In this document: positions 53,313 to 63,226 of the stretch, piece by piece | How positions within the stretch are numbered: the first letter of the stretch is position 1 | Layout of the letters: the number at the start of each line of letters is the position of its first letter | Origin: Hennigella sp049177155 | GTDB lineage: Bacteria > Bacillota_I > Bacilli_A > Mycoplasmatales > Mycoplasmoidaceae | NCBI GenBank assembly: GCA_049177155.1 | Contig: CP185407.1 | Coordinates: forward strand, 186,001 to 250,000 | Reading direction: 5' to 3' | Length of the DNA: 64,000 nucleotides | Program-made: the position numbers and the translations under genes | Notes under the pieces: generated by a model | Database searches by the model: none | What the model saw: the letters and a program-made list of their open reading frames with translations, nothing else | Told to the model about the DNA's origin: nothing

Positions 53313-55682
53313 TTATCTGAATGTTCAGTAGAATCTAGTATCTTTAGTTACACTAGATTTTCCTTCTTTGGAAGCTAGACGTAAATAGTATTTAACGATT
53401 GAGTTGCCAGTAACAATACCTTTATTGATTGTTATAGCACCACTATCAGATACTTTATATTCCTCTTCACTTAAGGCTCTACCATCAACTTCAATTGCAA
53501 TATAGTCAAAGCTATAGAAATTAATCATACCTTTGTTTGGATCTTCAGGTAAGTATAGAACATAAGTTCTATTTTCTGGGAAGTCAGTACCTGTTTGATC
53601 ATGTCAAACACTAGTGTCAATAGTTACTGATGATGTTGAACCAAATGGTGTACCTGCAGGTACTAATCCTTGAGGGTCTTCAGCGTTTGCACCTGAAGTT
53701 AAGAATCATTGTTTGTCACGTTTAGCTGTAACTTCAATTTCTACACCTCTACTTAAATTGAAACCTTTTCATATTTCCATTCTTCCACTGATAGTTTGTC
53801 TTCATTGATAACCTTCTTCATCAGATGAAATTGTTAAGTTAAATTCAATGAAGTCACCACCTTGAAGATCTCCTCCGTCAGATTCAAATGGAATCTTAGC
53901 ATAAATAGCATTTTGTTTGTCTTTGACAAACTCTAATGTTGGTGCTCCAAGTTTAACAGGGTGTTGTGTAGAACTTCCTGTCATTTCTACACTAGCATGT
54001 AGATGATTAATATTGTCTAAAACAGAACCAAGAGTAAATTTATATATTCCAACTGGATCAGTAATATCAATAGTTTGATCCATAGAATAATCTGGAGTAA
54101 GAGGTGTATTTTGTTTAGTTAATCTAAAACCATCAAGTTGTTGTTGTCAAATAGCATTTTTATTTGGGTCATATGCCATGAATAAAACATCAAATTCAGC
54201 AAAATCTTTAGATTTAACTGTATCACGATTAATATTTCTCAATGTTGGGTCTCATTGAATGATTACATCATCTTTAGTAACAAGAACATCACCTCTTCTA
54301 TTTTCAATAGTTATGTTTGGAGTGTGGTTTTCAGTTGGGATGATAGTATATTGAATACGACTAAATTCCTCGTAAGAGAAAGGACTTACTAGTTTAGATT
54401 CAAACATTTGTCATGTATCAGTTCACGTTGTGAATAGAGACTTTTGTTCTGGTTCTGGATAATCAGTTTCAATTTTTTGATTAACAAATGTAAAAGTAAA
54501 ATTTTGTAAGTCGTATTGTTTTGCAAGTATACCATCATTAAACTCGGCTGTTAATTTGAATGAAATGTCATCTCCTTCAACAGGGCTTCCGTCTTTGCCA
54601 AATCTTACTGTGAATTCTCTATAGAAGATACCAGTATCTCCTCAAGTTTTTTCAGCACCAACATCTAAGCCTTGAATGTTTAAATTGTTTTCATCTATAA
54701 GTTCATAGCTAATATTTACATTTTGGCCTTGTAGGTCAGAACTATAGAAAAGACGGTATGTCTTTTCCATATCGCCAGCATTGTGTCCTGCGCCGTTATC
54801 AATACGTTCATCAGGAAGAACAATTGCACCTTGATTTTCATCATCGTTTTTTGTTAGAACGAATTGTTCATCAAAATCTTTTTTTCAAGCATCCTTATAT
54901 TCGCCTTCAATTCATTGACCGCATGTAAGTCTAATTCTAAAATTAGCACAATCACCAGCTTTAATGTCTTCACCAGTTAATTTTACTCATACGTATAAAA
55001 TACCTTTTTCAACATCAAAAGTACGGTGACCAGCAATAATTGATGTTTCAACACCTGTAACACCACCTGTACCTGTGAAATCAGTTACTTCAATTCCAAT
55101 TGATGATTCATCTTCTGAAACAGGAACACCATTTAATTGGAAACGCAAACATTGAATGTTTGATTTAGGTTGTGTAAATAGTTTATCATATCCAGGCACT
55201 ACTGTAATATTTTCAGCAGAAGCTGTGTATGTGAAATCAAATTTAGTAAATGATTCAGATCATTTTTTTCCTGTCTTGTCATTTTTACAAGATATTGTTA
55301 AATCAAATTTTAAATTTGAATTATCTAAAATTGGTGTACCATCATCTTTTGTCAATGTACAAGCTAGAACTAATTTTTTACCTTTTTCAGTAACAACTGA
55401 TGCTTCTTGGTCATATTCAATTTCAATATCTGCATCTTGTGTAGTTTCAAGTGCATCGATTTTAATTTCAATTTTATCATCTGTTGTTAATGTTTTAGAA
55501 TAACCAAAAACAATCTCAGGGTGGTTATTGCCACTTAGAAATTGTACTCTTTGATCATCAGAAAGTGTTAAGACACTACTATCGCTGGGATTACCACAAC
55601 TATTTAATGTTAATGCAGGAACAACTGCAGTAGCTAAAGCTGTTGCAGTAATTCCAGTAAATAATAATTTAGATTTCTTCAT
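53313..55682 (-). CDS. Large modular surface lipoprotein
   Basis: 789 aa. Signal peptide with lipobox Leu-Asn-Ser-Cys (res about 22-25; Asn at an unusual place). The rest is acidic, with no transmembrane segment, and built of alternating beta strands that look like about five or six Ig-like/beta-sandwich domains of 100-130 residues, each with phrases such as 'GDFIEFNLTISSDEEGYQW', 'GDDISFKLTAEFNDG', 'AGDCANFRIRLTCGQW'. These resemble each other, so I suspect internal duplication. All Trp seen are TGA. Start ATG 55682 follows GAAGGT. Alone upstream of the tRNA array, on the opposite strand. Function unknown. Confidence 0.88.
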
Positions 55683-55828
55683 ATTTTTTACCTTCAATAT
55701 TTTTATTTTACTTAAAAACCGTCAACTTCTATAAATTTTATATTTTAATAATATATATTAAGGTTAAAAAACATTTTTCTTAAAAATAGATTTCTATTAT
55801 AATAATTAAACATATTATTTATATTAGC

Positions 55829-55903
55829 GGTGACTTAGCCAAGCGGTAAGGTCCGAAGCTGCAACCTTCGTATTCGTCAGTTCGAATCTGACAGTCACCT
55901 CCA
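55829..55903 (+). tRNA. tRNA-Cys (GCA)
   Basis: Anticodon stem CGAAG/CTTCG with loop CTGCAAC (anticodon GCA); acceptor GGTGACT/AGTCACC, discriminator T, encoded CCA. First of a nine-gene array. Confidence 0.95.
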
Positions 55904-55909
55904 TATATT

Positions 55910-55987
55910 GCGCCTTTAGCTCAATTGGATTAGAGCGCTTGGCTACGGACCAAGAGGTTGTGGGTTCAACTCCTGCAAGGCGCGCCA
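55910..55987 (+). tRNA. tRNA-Arg (ACG)
   Basis: Anticodon stem CTTGG/CCAAG with loop CTACGGA (anticodon ACG, which would be edited to ICG); acceptor GCGCCTT/AAGGCGC, discriminator G and encoded CCA. Confidence 0.95.
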
Positions 55988-56045
55988 TATTAGACATTTT
56001 TGTTGGTGTGCATATAAATAATATGTATAATTAACAAAGATGTAT

Positions 56046-56122
56046 CGGGAAGTAGCTTAGCTTGGTAGAGCACTTGGTTTGGGACCAAGGGGTCGCAGGT
56101 TCGAATCCTGTCTTCCCGACCA
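56046..56122 (+). tRNA. tRNA-Pro (TGG)
   Basis: Anticodon stem CTTGG/CCAAG with loop TTTGGGA (anticodon TGG); acceptor CGGGAAG/CTTCCCG, encoded CCA. A 58-base spacer with a TATAAT-like stretch separates it from tRNA-Arg. Confidence 0.95.
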
Positions 56123-56127
56123 GTGAT

Positions 56128-56205
56128 GGCAGGGTATCTCAGTTGGTTTAGAGAACTCGGCTCATACCCGGGGTGTCGTGAGTTCAAGTCTCACCCCTGC
56201 TACCA
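56128..56205 (+). tRNA. tRNA-Met (CAT), elongator by context
   Basis: Anticodon loop CTCATAC (anticodon CAT). It has neither the C1:A72 mismatch of the initiator gene at 56420 nor the sequence of the isoleucine CAT gene at 56210, and the order Met-Ile-Ser-fMet is as I recall in M. genitalium, so elongator Met is inferred. First acceptor pair is G:U. Encoded CCA. Confidence 0.85.
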
Positions 56206-56209
56206 TGTT

Positions 56210-56285
56210 GGATCTTTAGCTCAATGGTTAGAGCCCCCGACTCATAATCGGTAGGTTGTAGGTTCGAGTCCTACAAGATCCACCA
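56210..56285 (+). tRNA. tRNA-Ile2 (CAT, lysidine type)
   Basis: Anticodon loop CTCATAA with stem CCGA/TCGG (anticodon CAT). The acceptor GGATCTT/AAGATCC and position in the array suggest the AUA-reading tRNA-Ile whose C34 becomes lysidine through TilS. Assignment relative to Met is inferred. Confidence 0.8.
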
Positions 56286-56323
56286 TAGTAATAAAAAAAA
56301 CAGCGATATAACACTGTTATAAT

Positions 56324-56414
56324 GGATGCTTACCCAAGTGGTTGAAGGGTTCGGTCTTGAAAACCGAGAGGTGGCGCAAGCCACGCGGGGGTTCGAATCC
56401 CTCAGCATCCGCCA
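56324..56414 (+). tRNA. tRNA-Ser (TGA)
   Basis: Anticodon stem TCGGT/ACCGA with loop CTTGAAA (anticodon TGA), and the long variable arm (GTGGCGCAAGCCAC) typical of class II tRNA-Ser. Encoded CCA; acceptor GGATGCT/AGCATCC. A TATAAT sequence lies at 56318-56323, directly before the 5' end. Confidence 0.95.
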
Positions 56415-56419
56415 TTTAT

Positions 56420-56496
56420 CGCGGAGTAGAGCAGCTTGGTAGCTCGTCAGGCCCATAACCTGAAGGCCGGTGGTTCAAATCCACCCTCCGCAACCA
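56420..56496 (+). tRNA. tRNA-fMet (CAT), initiator
   Basis: Anticodon loop CCCATAA; the first acceptor position is a C1:A72 mismatch (CGCGGAG against CTCCGCA), the bacterial initiator signature. Encoded CCA. Confidence 0.93.
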
Positions 56497-56502
56497 TTTA
56501 TT

Positions 56503-56577
56503 GGTCGATTGGTATACGGATTATTATATCCCCCTGTCACGGGGATGAAACGAGTTTGAGTCTCGTATCGACCGCCA
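56503..56577 (+). tRNA. tRNA-Asp (GTC)
   Basis: Anticodon stem CCCC/GGGG with loop CTGTCAC (anticodon GTC); acceptor GGTCGAT/ATCGACC, discriminator G as usual for Asp, encoded CCA. Confidence 0.95.
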
Positions 56578-56581
56578 TTAA

Positions 56582-56657
56582 GGTTCATTAGCTCAGTCGG
56601 TAGAGCAACAGACTGAAAATCTGTGTGTCCGTGGTTCAATTCCGCGATGAACCACCA
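56582..56657 (+). tRNA. tRNA-Phe (GAA)
   Basis: Anticodon loop CTGAAAA with stem CAGA/TCTG (anticodon GAA); acceptor GGTTCAT/ATGAACC, discriminator A, encoded CCA. It fits the T-box upstream of pheS, which has specifier UUC and UGGU in the bulge, pairing with this GAA anticodon and A-CCA end. Confidence 0.95.
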
Positions 56658-56660
56658 TTT

Positions 56661-56685
56661 AAAAAAGAGGCGATGCCTCTTTTTT
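56661..56685. terminator. Terminator of the tRNA array and the opposing hydrolase gene
   Basis: AAAAAAGAGGC-GAT-GCCTCTTTTTT, between tRNA-Phe and the stop codon of the minus-strand gene. Confidence 0.9.
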
Positions 56686-56690
56686 ATTTT

Positions 56691-58007
56691 TTAATTAGCA
56701 TTTATTTTAATGTGGTAATCGTAATGGTGTTCGTATTGTTCTTGAACAATAACACTTAACAAACCTTCATTCTTTTCTCAGTCTCAATGATATGTTGTAT
56801 TGTGAGTAGTAATTCAGTATGAAGGATTAGCTTCTTCACGGACTTTTTCAGCAAAGTCTTCTTTTAATTGATCAAAGCCAACAAATAGGTCTTGTCAGAA
56901 GTCAGATTGTTGAGATGGTGTTTTACTTTCTTCTCATGTTGCTATATCTTTTTGTTTGACCTTTTCTGAATATCATTCAGAAAGTTCTAAATCATATCCA
57001 GTTTTACCCATTGGGATTTGACTGGTTGCTTTTTCTGATGGGTCGGTATGAATTCTATAAGCTTTAGAGAATTGAACATTTCTCATTAAAGCAACCATAT
57101 CATCAAAACCAAAATTATTGTATTGGTCTTGAGTTTGAGGATAATGTTTCTTTAAAAGTTCTAAACGTTCATTACCAAACTTCTCTTCATTAGTAAATGT
57201 TGCTTGATCTGTATTTAAATAATGATTAGTCATTATTGATGTAGGATTGTTTCAATTATCAGACTTTTCTTCTGCCACTACATCAAAGTGATTGTGATTA
57301 GAATCTTTCTTTTTAAAGAATTCAACAACATATGTTTTAGTCTTGTCAGCAATCATAATATGAAGATTCATTTCTTTTTTTAGATTGCCAAAGATGTTTA
57401 CATCATTTGTTAACTTATTAACTGCATCTTCTGCACTACTAGCATTATCTAAAACATATCTTGGAATAAATAATGCATGTAATTTTTTCTTGCCTTCACC
57501 TGGCTTTGTTTCAGCAGTTAAAACTTCTTTGTTTGGTTCCATAGAAACAACGTTTGATGAACAAATAACACCAGCGTCATTTATTCCGTCCATTGTTAAG
57601 TTTGGAACAAGTTCCAATTGTTTGTGATATTGTCCGTTTAACAATTTCTTTTCTCTTAATCCAAAGTGTGTAGCGATAGCAATAGATTCATGACGATGTA
57701 ATTGTTTGTTTGCTTTTACTCTAACAACAAATTCAGGTGTGTCATTATAGACATAGTCAAAGTTTCTGCCATAGTAGTTACCTAATCTTACAGATGAGCA
57801 ACCAAAGGCTTCAGAATCGTCTATTGTTTCGTATTTTACATCTTCACGATAGTCGTCATAGACTATCTCGTGTAGATAAGGGGCAATGTGTTTTAAGTCG
57901 TGATACATAAATGAACAGGATGTTGTAAATGGGATGATAGATAAACAACCACCAGCAACAGCTATTGGTGATAAAATTTTAACTAATCATCAGCTTTTCT
58001 TTTTCAT
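56691..58007 (-). CDS. Lipid-anchored Ntn amide hydrolase (choloylglycine hydrolase/linear amidase-like)
   Basis: 438 aa. Lipobox Thr-Thr-Ser-Cys (res about 32-35) and a propeptide of about 30 residues precede the probable nucleophile: 'AFGCSSVRLGNYYGRNFDY', which matches the C-T/S-x...G-R-N-x-D start of bile-salt hydrolases and related amidases. Further family blocks: 'TMDGINDAGVICSSNVVSM', 'FIPRYVLDNASSAEDAV', 'LHIMIADKTKTYVVEFF', 'TSIMTNHYL' (usual T-N-x-P/Y). In the family, self-cleavage exposes the Cys as the new N-terminus. The substrate (bile salts, N-acyl amides, acyl-homoserine lactones or ceramide-like lipids) cannot be told. TATAAT upstream; leaderless or nearly so. Confidence 0.85.
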
Positions 58008-58025
58008 ACTTAAATTATATATTTA

Positions 58026-58031
58026 TATAAT
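58026..58031 (+). promoter_or_regulatory. Probable -10 box of the pheST leader
   Basis: TATAAT about 36 bases before the base of T-box stem I; divergent from the hydrolase promoter on the other strand. Confidence 0.55.
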
Positions 58032-58066
58032 AAGTAAGTTAAGTAGAAATATTTAACACCATAAAA

Positions 58067-58250
58067 TTGATCAAGCCGTTGTTGGTTCAGATTAGTTATT
58101 AAAGAGAGCCTGTGCTGGTGGAATACAGACATAACTAGAATTAACTATTCACTTGATTAAACAACTAAATAGAACAAAAGAGCACATTAATTTGTGAAGC
58201 TATGTGGTACCACCCTCACGGGTCATAGCATCCCAATTTGGTGTCTCTTT
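58067..58250 (+). promoter_or_regulatory. T-box riboswitch, Phe-specific
   Basis: Stem I closes by TTGATCAAG (58067-58075) with CTTGATTAA (58152-58160). Its apical part has the AGAGAGCC...GCTGGTGGAATAC pattern of T-box distal loops, and TTC at 58148-58150 is the specifier codon for Phe. The antiterminator is textbook: helix GCTATG/CATAGC, bulge TGGTACC (58205-58211), helix ACCC-TCAC-GGGT. The U in TGGU pairs with the A-CCA end of tRNA-Phe. ACAAAAGAG-CAC (58174-58185) can pair with GTG-TCTCTTTTTGT (58241-58254), a possible competing terminator. Uncharged tRNA-Phe should raise pheST expression. Confidence 0.93.
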
Positions 58251-58268
58251 TTGTTTTGAAAGGGAATT

Positions 58269-59291
58269 ATGATTATTAATAATAAAGAACAAATAATTGC
58301 TGAATTTAAGAAATTACTTGCTGACCAAACAAATACAGCTAAGTTAATTGAAAACAAAAACATCTTCTTTAAGAAGAATGTTGCTAACTTATATGTTCAA
58401 TTAAAAGCATTACCTCCAGAACAACGTAGAGATGCTGGTTTAGAGATTAATGCTTTTAATGAAGAACTAACTAAATTATTTGAAGCAAGAAAACAAGAAC
58501 TTGACACAGCTCTTGAATTAACAAGCAATAAATTAAACTACGATATAAATATCGACACTTATAACCTTGCTAAAGGTTCTAAGACCATTTTATCTATTAT
58601 TAATAATCAAATCATTGAATACTTTAAAACATTAAATTTCCAAATAGTTGATGGTGATGAAGTAACTACTATTGAAAACAACATGGATCGCTTAAATATT
58701 GATAAGACCCATCCAGCAAGAGATCCAAAGGATACCTTCTATATTGATGCAGTGAGAATGTTAAGAACTCACTGTACATCAACAACTGCTGAAGTTATTC
58801 ATAACCAAGATAGAGAAATTAAAGTGCTATCTTATGGTAATGTATATAGAAATGATGATGACGATTTAACACACAGTCATCAATTTAGTCAAATTGATAT
58901 TGTCTGAGTAAAAAACAATTTATCTATCAATCATTTGAAAGCAGTCATTGATGGATTAATCAAATATATATTTGGTAACGATGTTAAAACACGTTATCGT
59001 TTATCATACTTCCCATTTACTGAACCAAGTTTTGAAGTTGATGTTACTTGTGTAAACTGTGGTGGTAAAGGATGTTCAATGTGTAAACATTCAGGATGAA
59101 TTGAAATATTAGGAGCTGGAATGTTGCACAAGAAAGTATTATCAGCAGCCAATATTAAAAAAGTTAATTCTGGATTAGCTGCTGGTATTGGTATAGAAAG
59201 AATAGCCATGATTAAATATGGTATTAAAGATATCAGAGATATCTACAATAATGACTTTAGATTGTTAGAACAATTGAAAGGGGTAAGATAA
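58269..59291 (+). CDS. pheS: Phenylalanyl-tRNA synthetase alpha subunit
   Basis: 340 aa. Class II catalytic subunit, forming a tetramer with PheT. N-terminal coiled coil (res 1-90), then motif 2-like 'IKVLSYGNVYRNDDDDLTHSHQFSQIDIVW', 'YRLSYFPFTEPSFEVDV', an insertion with four Cys (CVNCGGKGCSMCKHSGW) typical of bacterial PheS, and motif 3 'GLAAGIGIERIAMIKYGI'. Shine-Dalgarno GAAAGGGA. Overlaps pheT by one base. Confidence 0.97.
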
Positions 59292-61618
59292 TGTTATTCA
59301 CTAGAAAATTAATAACTCACTTTATTCCTGACTTTGGTAACATCACTGATGAAAGATTTACTCAAGTAGTTAATGCTTTAGGAATGGAAGTTGAATCCAT
59401 TAAGAAGTATGAACCAATTAACAACGTAGTTGTTGGTCAAATTCTTTCTTGTCGTCCAGTATTAGGAACACACTTAAACTTATGTGAAGTCAAGATTAAC
59501 CAAAACCAAACAAACCAAATTGTTTGTGGAGCAAGTGGTTTAAGAGAAGGGGCAAAAGTATTAGTTGCTTTGCCTGGGGCAAAATTACCTAATGGTATTA
59601 CCATTGCTAAGAGAAATATCCATGGTATGGAATCAAATGGTATGATGTGTGCTTACTCTGAATTAACTAATGATGATTCATTTGTAGCTGATGCTGAAAA
59701 AGATGAAATCATCATGATGAAAGAAGGATTAGTTGGTTCAAGCAAATGAGAGGACCTTGTTGGCTTAGATGACACAATATATGACATTTCTGTACCAGCT
59801 AATAGAAATGATGAGAATGCATATTTAGTATTTTGCTATGAAATAGCACATAAGTTGAATTTAAGATTTAACTTTAAATGACATCAACTAATTAAAGCAT
59901 TGCCAAAGAAAACTAAATTGTCAGTTGATGAATCAATATGTTCATTCTTAGCTTTTATGGATTATGATGTGAAAGCAGATTATGTTAGAAGATCTGATTG
60001 ATTTATTAAATCAACTTTAATGAATCATGGTATTAAACCAATTAATCAAATGTTAGACCAATTAGCTTTCATTACCTTATTAACTAATTGTCCAACACAT
60101 GTATATGATGTTGAAAAATTGCAAGGTAGATTATCTTGCAAAAGATCTAGAGGTGAACTAAAGTTCATGGCCCTAAATAGTAAGACATATACTCTTGCTG
60201 CCAATGATATTTTAATTTGTGATGAATCACAACCAGTATCTATTGCATCAGTTATTGGGTCTGAACATACTAAGTTAACAAAGAAAACAAATAGAGCAAG
60301 AATTGAAATTGGTAACTTCAACTTTGCTCAAGTACGTAGTACTTCTATTAGATTAAATTGTGAAACTGATGCAAGCAAGAAAGCTTCACGTCCATTAAGT
60401 ACTTTCTTAAATATTGCCACAATTGAATTGATTAGAAAATATTTTGGTAGTCCAAAAGTTCAAGCAATTTGATATACAAAAAATTGAAACAAGAAAAATA
60501 TTACTTTAGATTATCGAACATTGAAATGATTCATTAATGAATCACTAAACAAATCATTTGTTGTTTCTGCATTAAAGAAACTAGGTTACAAAGCAAATAG
60601 ATTAGTACCAAATAAATTTATTGCTCCAACATGACGTTTAGATGTAACTAGTCAAGAAGACATGTTCGAAGATATTTTAAAAGTCATTGACATGAATAAG
60701 TTAAAACCTATTCAAGTTTCTGATAACTTAATTCCTATTGCTAATAATAAGGAATATGAAATTAAAGAAGATATCAAAGATATCTTGACTGGTAATTACT
60801 TTAATGAAGTAAAAACCTACAACTTAATTAATAAAGCTTACCTTAATAAATTTAATTTATTTGGTTTAAAGAATCCAATCAAGATTATTAGCAACAATAC
60901 TAACCGTGAATATTTTAGATTAGGCTTACTTGATAATATGCTTAAAGTCTATAAATATAATGATGCAAGAAAGTTACCACTTTGTCCAATCTTCGAAATT
61001 CAAAAGATCTTTACTAACAATAGCAAAGCACTAAATTTATCTTGCTTATCTTTAGATAAGTATGTTATTGATAGCATTACTGAAAGCAAGATACATACAA
61101 ATTTAAACTTCTATAAATCTGTTATCAACCAAATTGGCAAATTATTACATGTAGACTTTACATATCAACCAGCAACTGTAGAACAATTCTATAACAATGA
61201 AGCAATGGCAATTGTTTGCAAAGACCAAATTGTTGGCTACATGGGCAAAATAAAAATAAGCCACTTAAAAGATTATGACTTAGCTAACAAACAAGTTTAT
61301 GCTCTATCAATGAATATTGATAAGTTAGTTGAAAATTACAAAACTGAAAAGTTTAATGTTAAATCATTTGGTATTTTCCAAAGGTTATCAAAAGACATAA
61401 ACATTATTCTTGACCATAGCAATGTTCAATTAGTAAACAAGAAGATTGAGCAAATTAAACATATTCCATATGTTACAGATGTTAAGATCATCAATATCTT
61501 TAATAAGGACAACAAAACAATTTACACAGTTAGATATTATTTATCTGACACTAGACAATTTACAGCTAACGATCTAGAATCAATTACTAAACAAATTGAA
61601 AAACTAGGAACTTTGTAA
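59291..61618 (+). CDS. pheT: Phenylalanyl-tRNA synthetase beta subunit
   Basis: 775 aa. N-terminal tRNA-binding OB-fold ('NNVVVGQILSCRPVLGTHLNLCEVKI', 'IVCGASGLREGAKVLVALPGAKLPNG'), B3/4 editing-type and B5 domains ('PTWRLDVTSQEDMFEDILKVI'), and the C-terminal anticodon-binding domain ending 'ITKQIEKLGTL'. The usual catalytic residues belong to PheS. Starts on the pheS stop. Its 3' end overlaps the opposing gene (61604) by 15 bases. Confidence 0.96.
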
Positions 61619-62059
61619 AATTAATTCAAACTGATCAAAGAATTTATTCTTTGCATCTGGTTTAGCTCATACCAAATCGACTAAAATCGATTTGGTATTT
61701 ATTTGATAATGACAATCAATACTATAAGATAAATAATCTTCAGCAAAAGCTGGGATTTGTTTTAATGTATCTTGAACAATGATTTTAATATTGCTTAAGA
61801 ATTTATTTTCATCAATAATGTAAGCAATACTACTTCCTGACTGAACTACAGTTATTAAGTTATTTAAATGTTCATTTGCAGCCATCTTATTCACAAGTGA
61901 ATAATAATGATAGCTTTTATCCCTTCCTAAAGGATTATCAATAGGCTTAATTCCTTGCTCATCTTTTAGTAGAACATTTGCAATAACAGTAGAGCCAGTT
62001 ATTAATAATACAGATGTGGCAGTTATTGCACCTATTGCTTTCTTTGATAATTTAATCAT
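61604..62059 (-). CDS. Predicted membrane-anchored or secreted protein, unknown
   Basis: 151 aa; a TGA Trp near residue 131 is read through. N-terminal hydrophobic segment ('AIGAITATSVLLITGSTVIANVLL') acts as signal anchor; no lipobox Cys, unlike most surface proteins here. The mature part is polar and mixed, with 'YHYYSLVNKMAANEHLNNLITVV'. It overlaps its upstream partner by TAATG and pheT tail-to-tail by 15 bases, with no terminator visible between them. No family recognised. Confidence 0.78.
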
Positions 62060-63081
62060 TAGAATTTAACCTCCTTAAAACCTTCTAAACTTTCAATTCG
62101 ATGATGAATGATAGATATGTATGGTTGGATTTCATTTTGTGTAAAATTAAAGTCATTTTTAATAATGAACTTATTAATAGTGTTGTCTTGAGTGATTTGT
62201 AATTCTAGTTCATAATATCCATTTGAATACTTAGGAATATTGAAACCTTTTATTCCAATTGGACTTAAAATAACTTCATCTTTTGCAAAGTCATATAAAG
62301 TTGTTTCGTTAAATGATATTGTTATTTGTTTGGTTGGTAACCGATCAACAGTCAAAACCTTTTCAAGTATTTTTGGTTCAACAGCTAATTCTATTCAATA
62401 ATAGAATTTAACTTTTGCACTAATTACTTGAAAAGGACTAAGAGATTCAATATGAGCTAAATTATTAAAAGGTGTAATCATGTCAACATAAGAAGCAGAT
62501 GATAATTTCATTCTTCTAATTGTTGGCATACAACTATGTCCTGTTTGTAATGAATAACCAATAATATTATCAATAATATCAGTTTGTTGAATGAGATATG
62601 TATTGGTGTAATACATTTCAAATGATCATCTTTGTTCTTGTGTTTCATTAATTAATTTATCTAAAGTTGCTTGATCAAGACTACCAGCAGCTTTAGCTGC
62701 TTCAGGATCAATAAATAATGTCAAATCAAAATTAATTAATGTATCACTTAAATCTTGTTTAAAAAATTCATTTTGACTTACGTCAATATTAAAGAAGGTA
62801 GAATAAATTTTGCAATAATCTGCATTATGCTCAACAGACGATTTAGCTAATGATTGATCACTAGCTAAATTAAAAGGAATGTCTTTTATTTGTTGATAAG
62901 GTATTTGTAAATCTCCAGCCAATGAATTAATCGGTAGATTAAAGTTATTGATACTATATAAATCAATAGCTATTGATCAATAGTTTTGCCTAATATCAAT
63001 AACAGTAGTTAAATGATCTAAATAATGATACTTGTAATGGTTTCATGTATTATTTTTAATTTCACCTATTGAATATCCCAT
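62059..63081 (-). CDS. Protein of unknown function
   Basis: 340 aa. GGAGAAACT precedes ATG 63081. No clear signal peptide at the start (MGYSIGEIKNN...). Rich in Asn, Ile, Ser and Thr, with 'HSCMPTIRRMKL' and 'SYVDMITPFNNLAHIESL' in the middle and a C-terminal region of alternating strands. Translationally coupled to the predicted secreted protein at 61604-62059, so they probably work together. Divergent from ruvA with 175 bases of AT-rich DNA between. I do not recognise it. Confidence 0.78.
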
Positions 63082-63206
63082 AGTTTCTCCACTATATATC
63101 AACCAAAACAACCATTAATTTTCAAAACTTTGTAAAAATTTTGCAAAAAAATTTAGTTGTATCTTCACTATTCATCATTAGTTAAGACGAATTTTGAAAA
63201 AAAATT

Positions 63207-63226
63207 TTTGCAAAAATTTTTGCAAA
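63207..63226. repeat. 20-base perfect palindrome in the ruvA upstream region
   Basis: TTTGCAAAAATTTTTGCAAA. Related AAAATTTTGCAAAAAAATTT lies about 90 bases upstream, near 63134. Between two divergent genes, 31 bases before ruvA ATG. Possible operator or curved DNA. Confidence 0.7.

Noticed and set aside
56286..56323. Second promoter inside the tRNA array (TATAAT directly before tRNA-Ser)
   Set aside because: TATAAT ends at the first base of tRNA-Ser, so a transcript from it would start inside the tRNA; the site cannot serve as a useful promoter for that gene and is probably chance.
55990..56456. Short minus-strand ORFs across the tRNA array (about 60-65 codons, containing phrases like DRIRTCDPL and RDSNPRVACATSRF)
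   Set aside because: These are the well-known spurious translations of antisense tRNA sequence; the tRNA cloverleaves explain the DNA.
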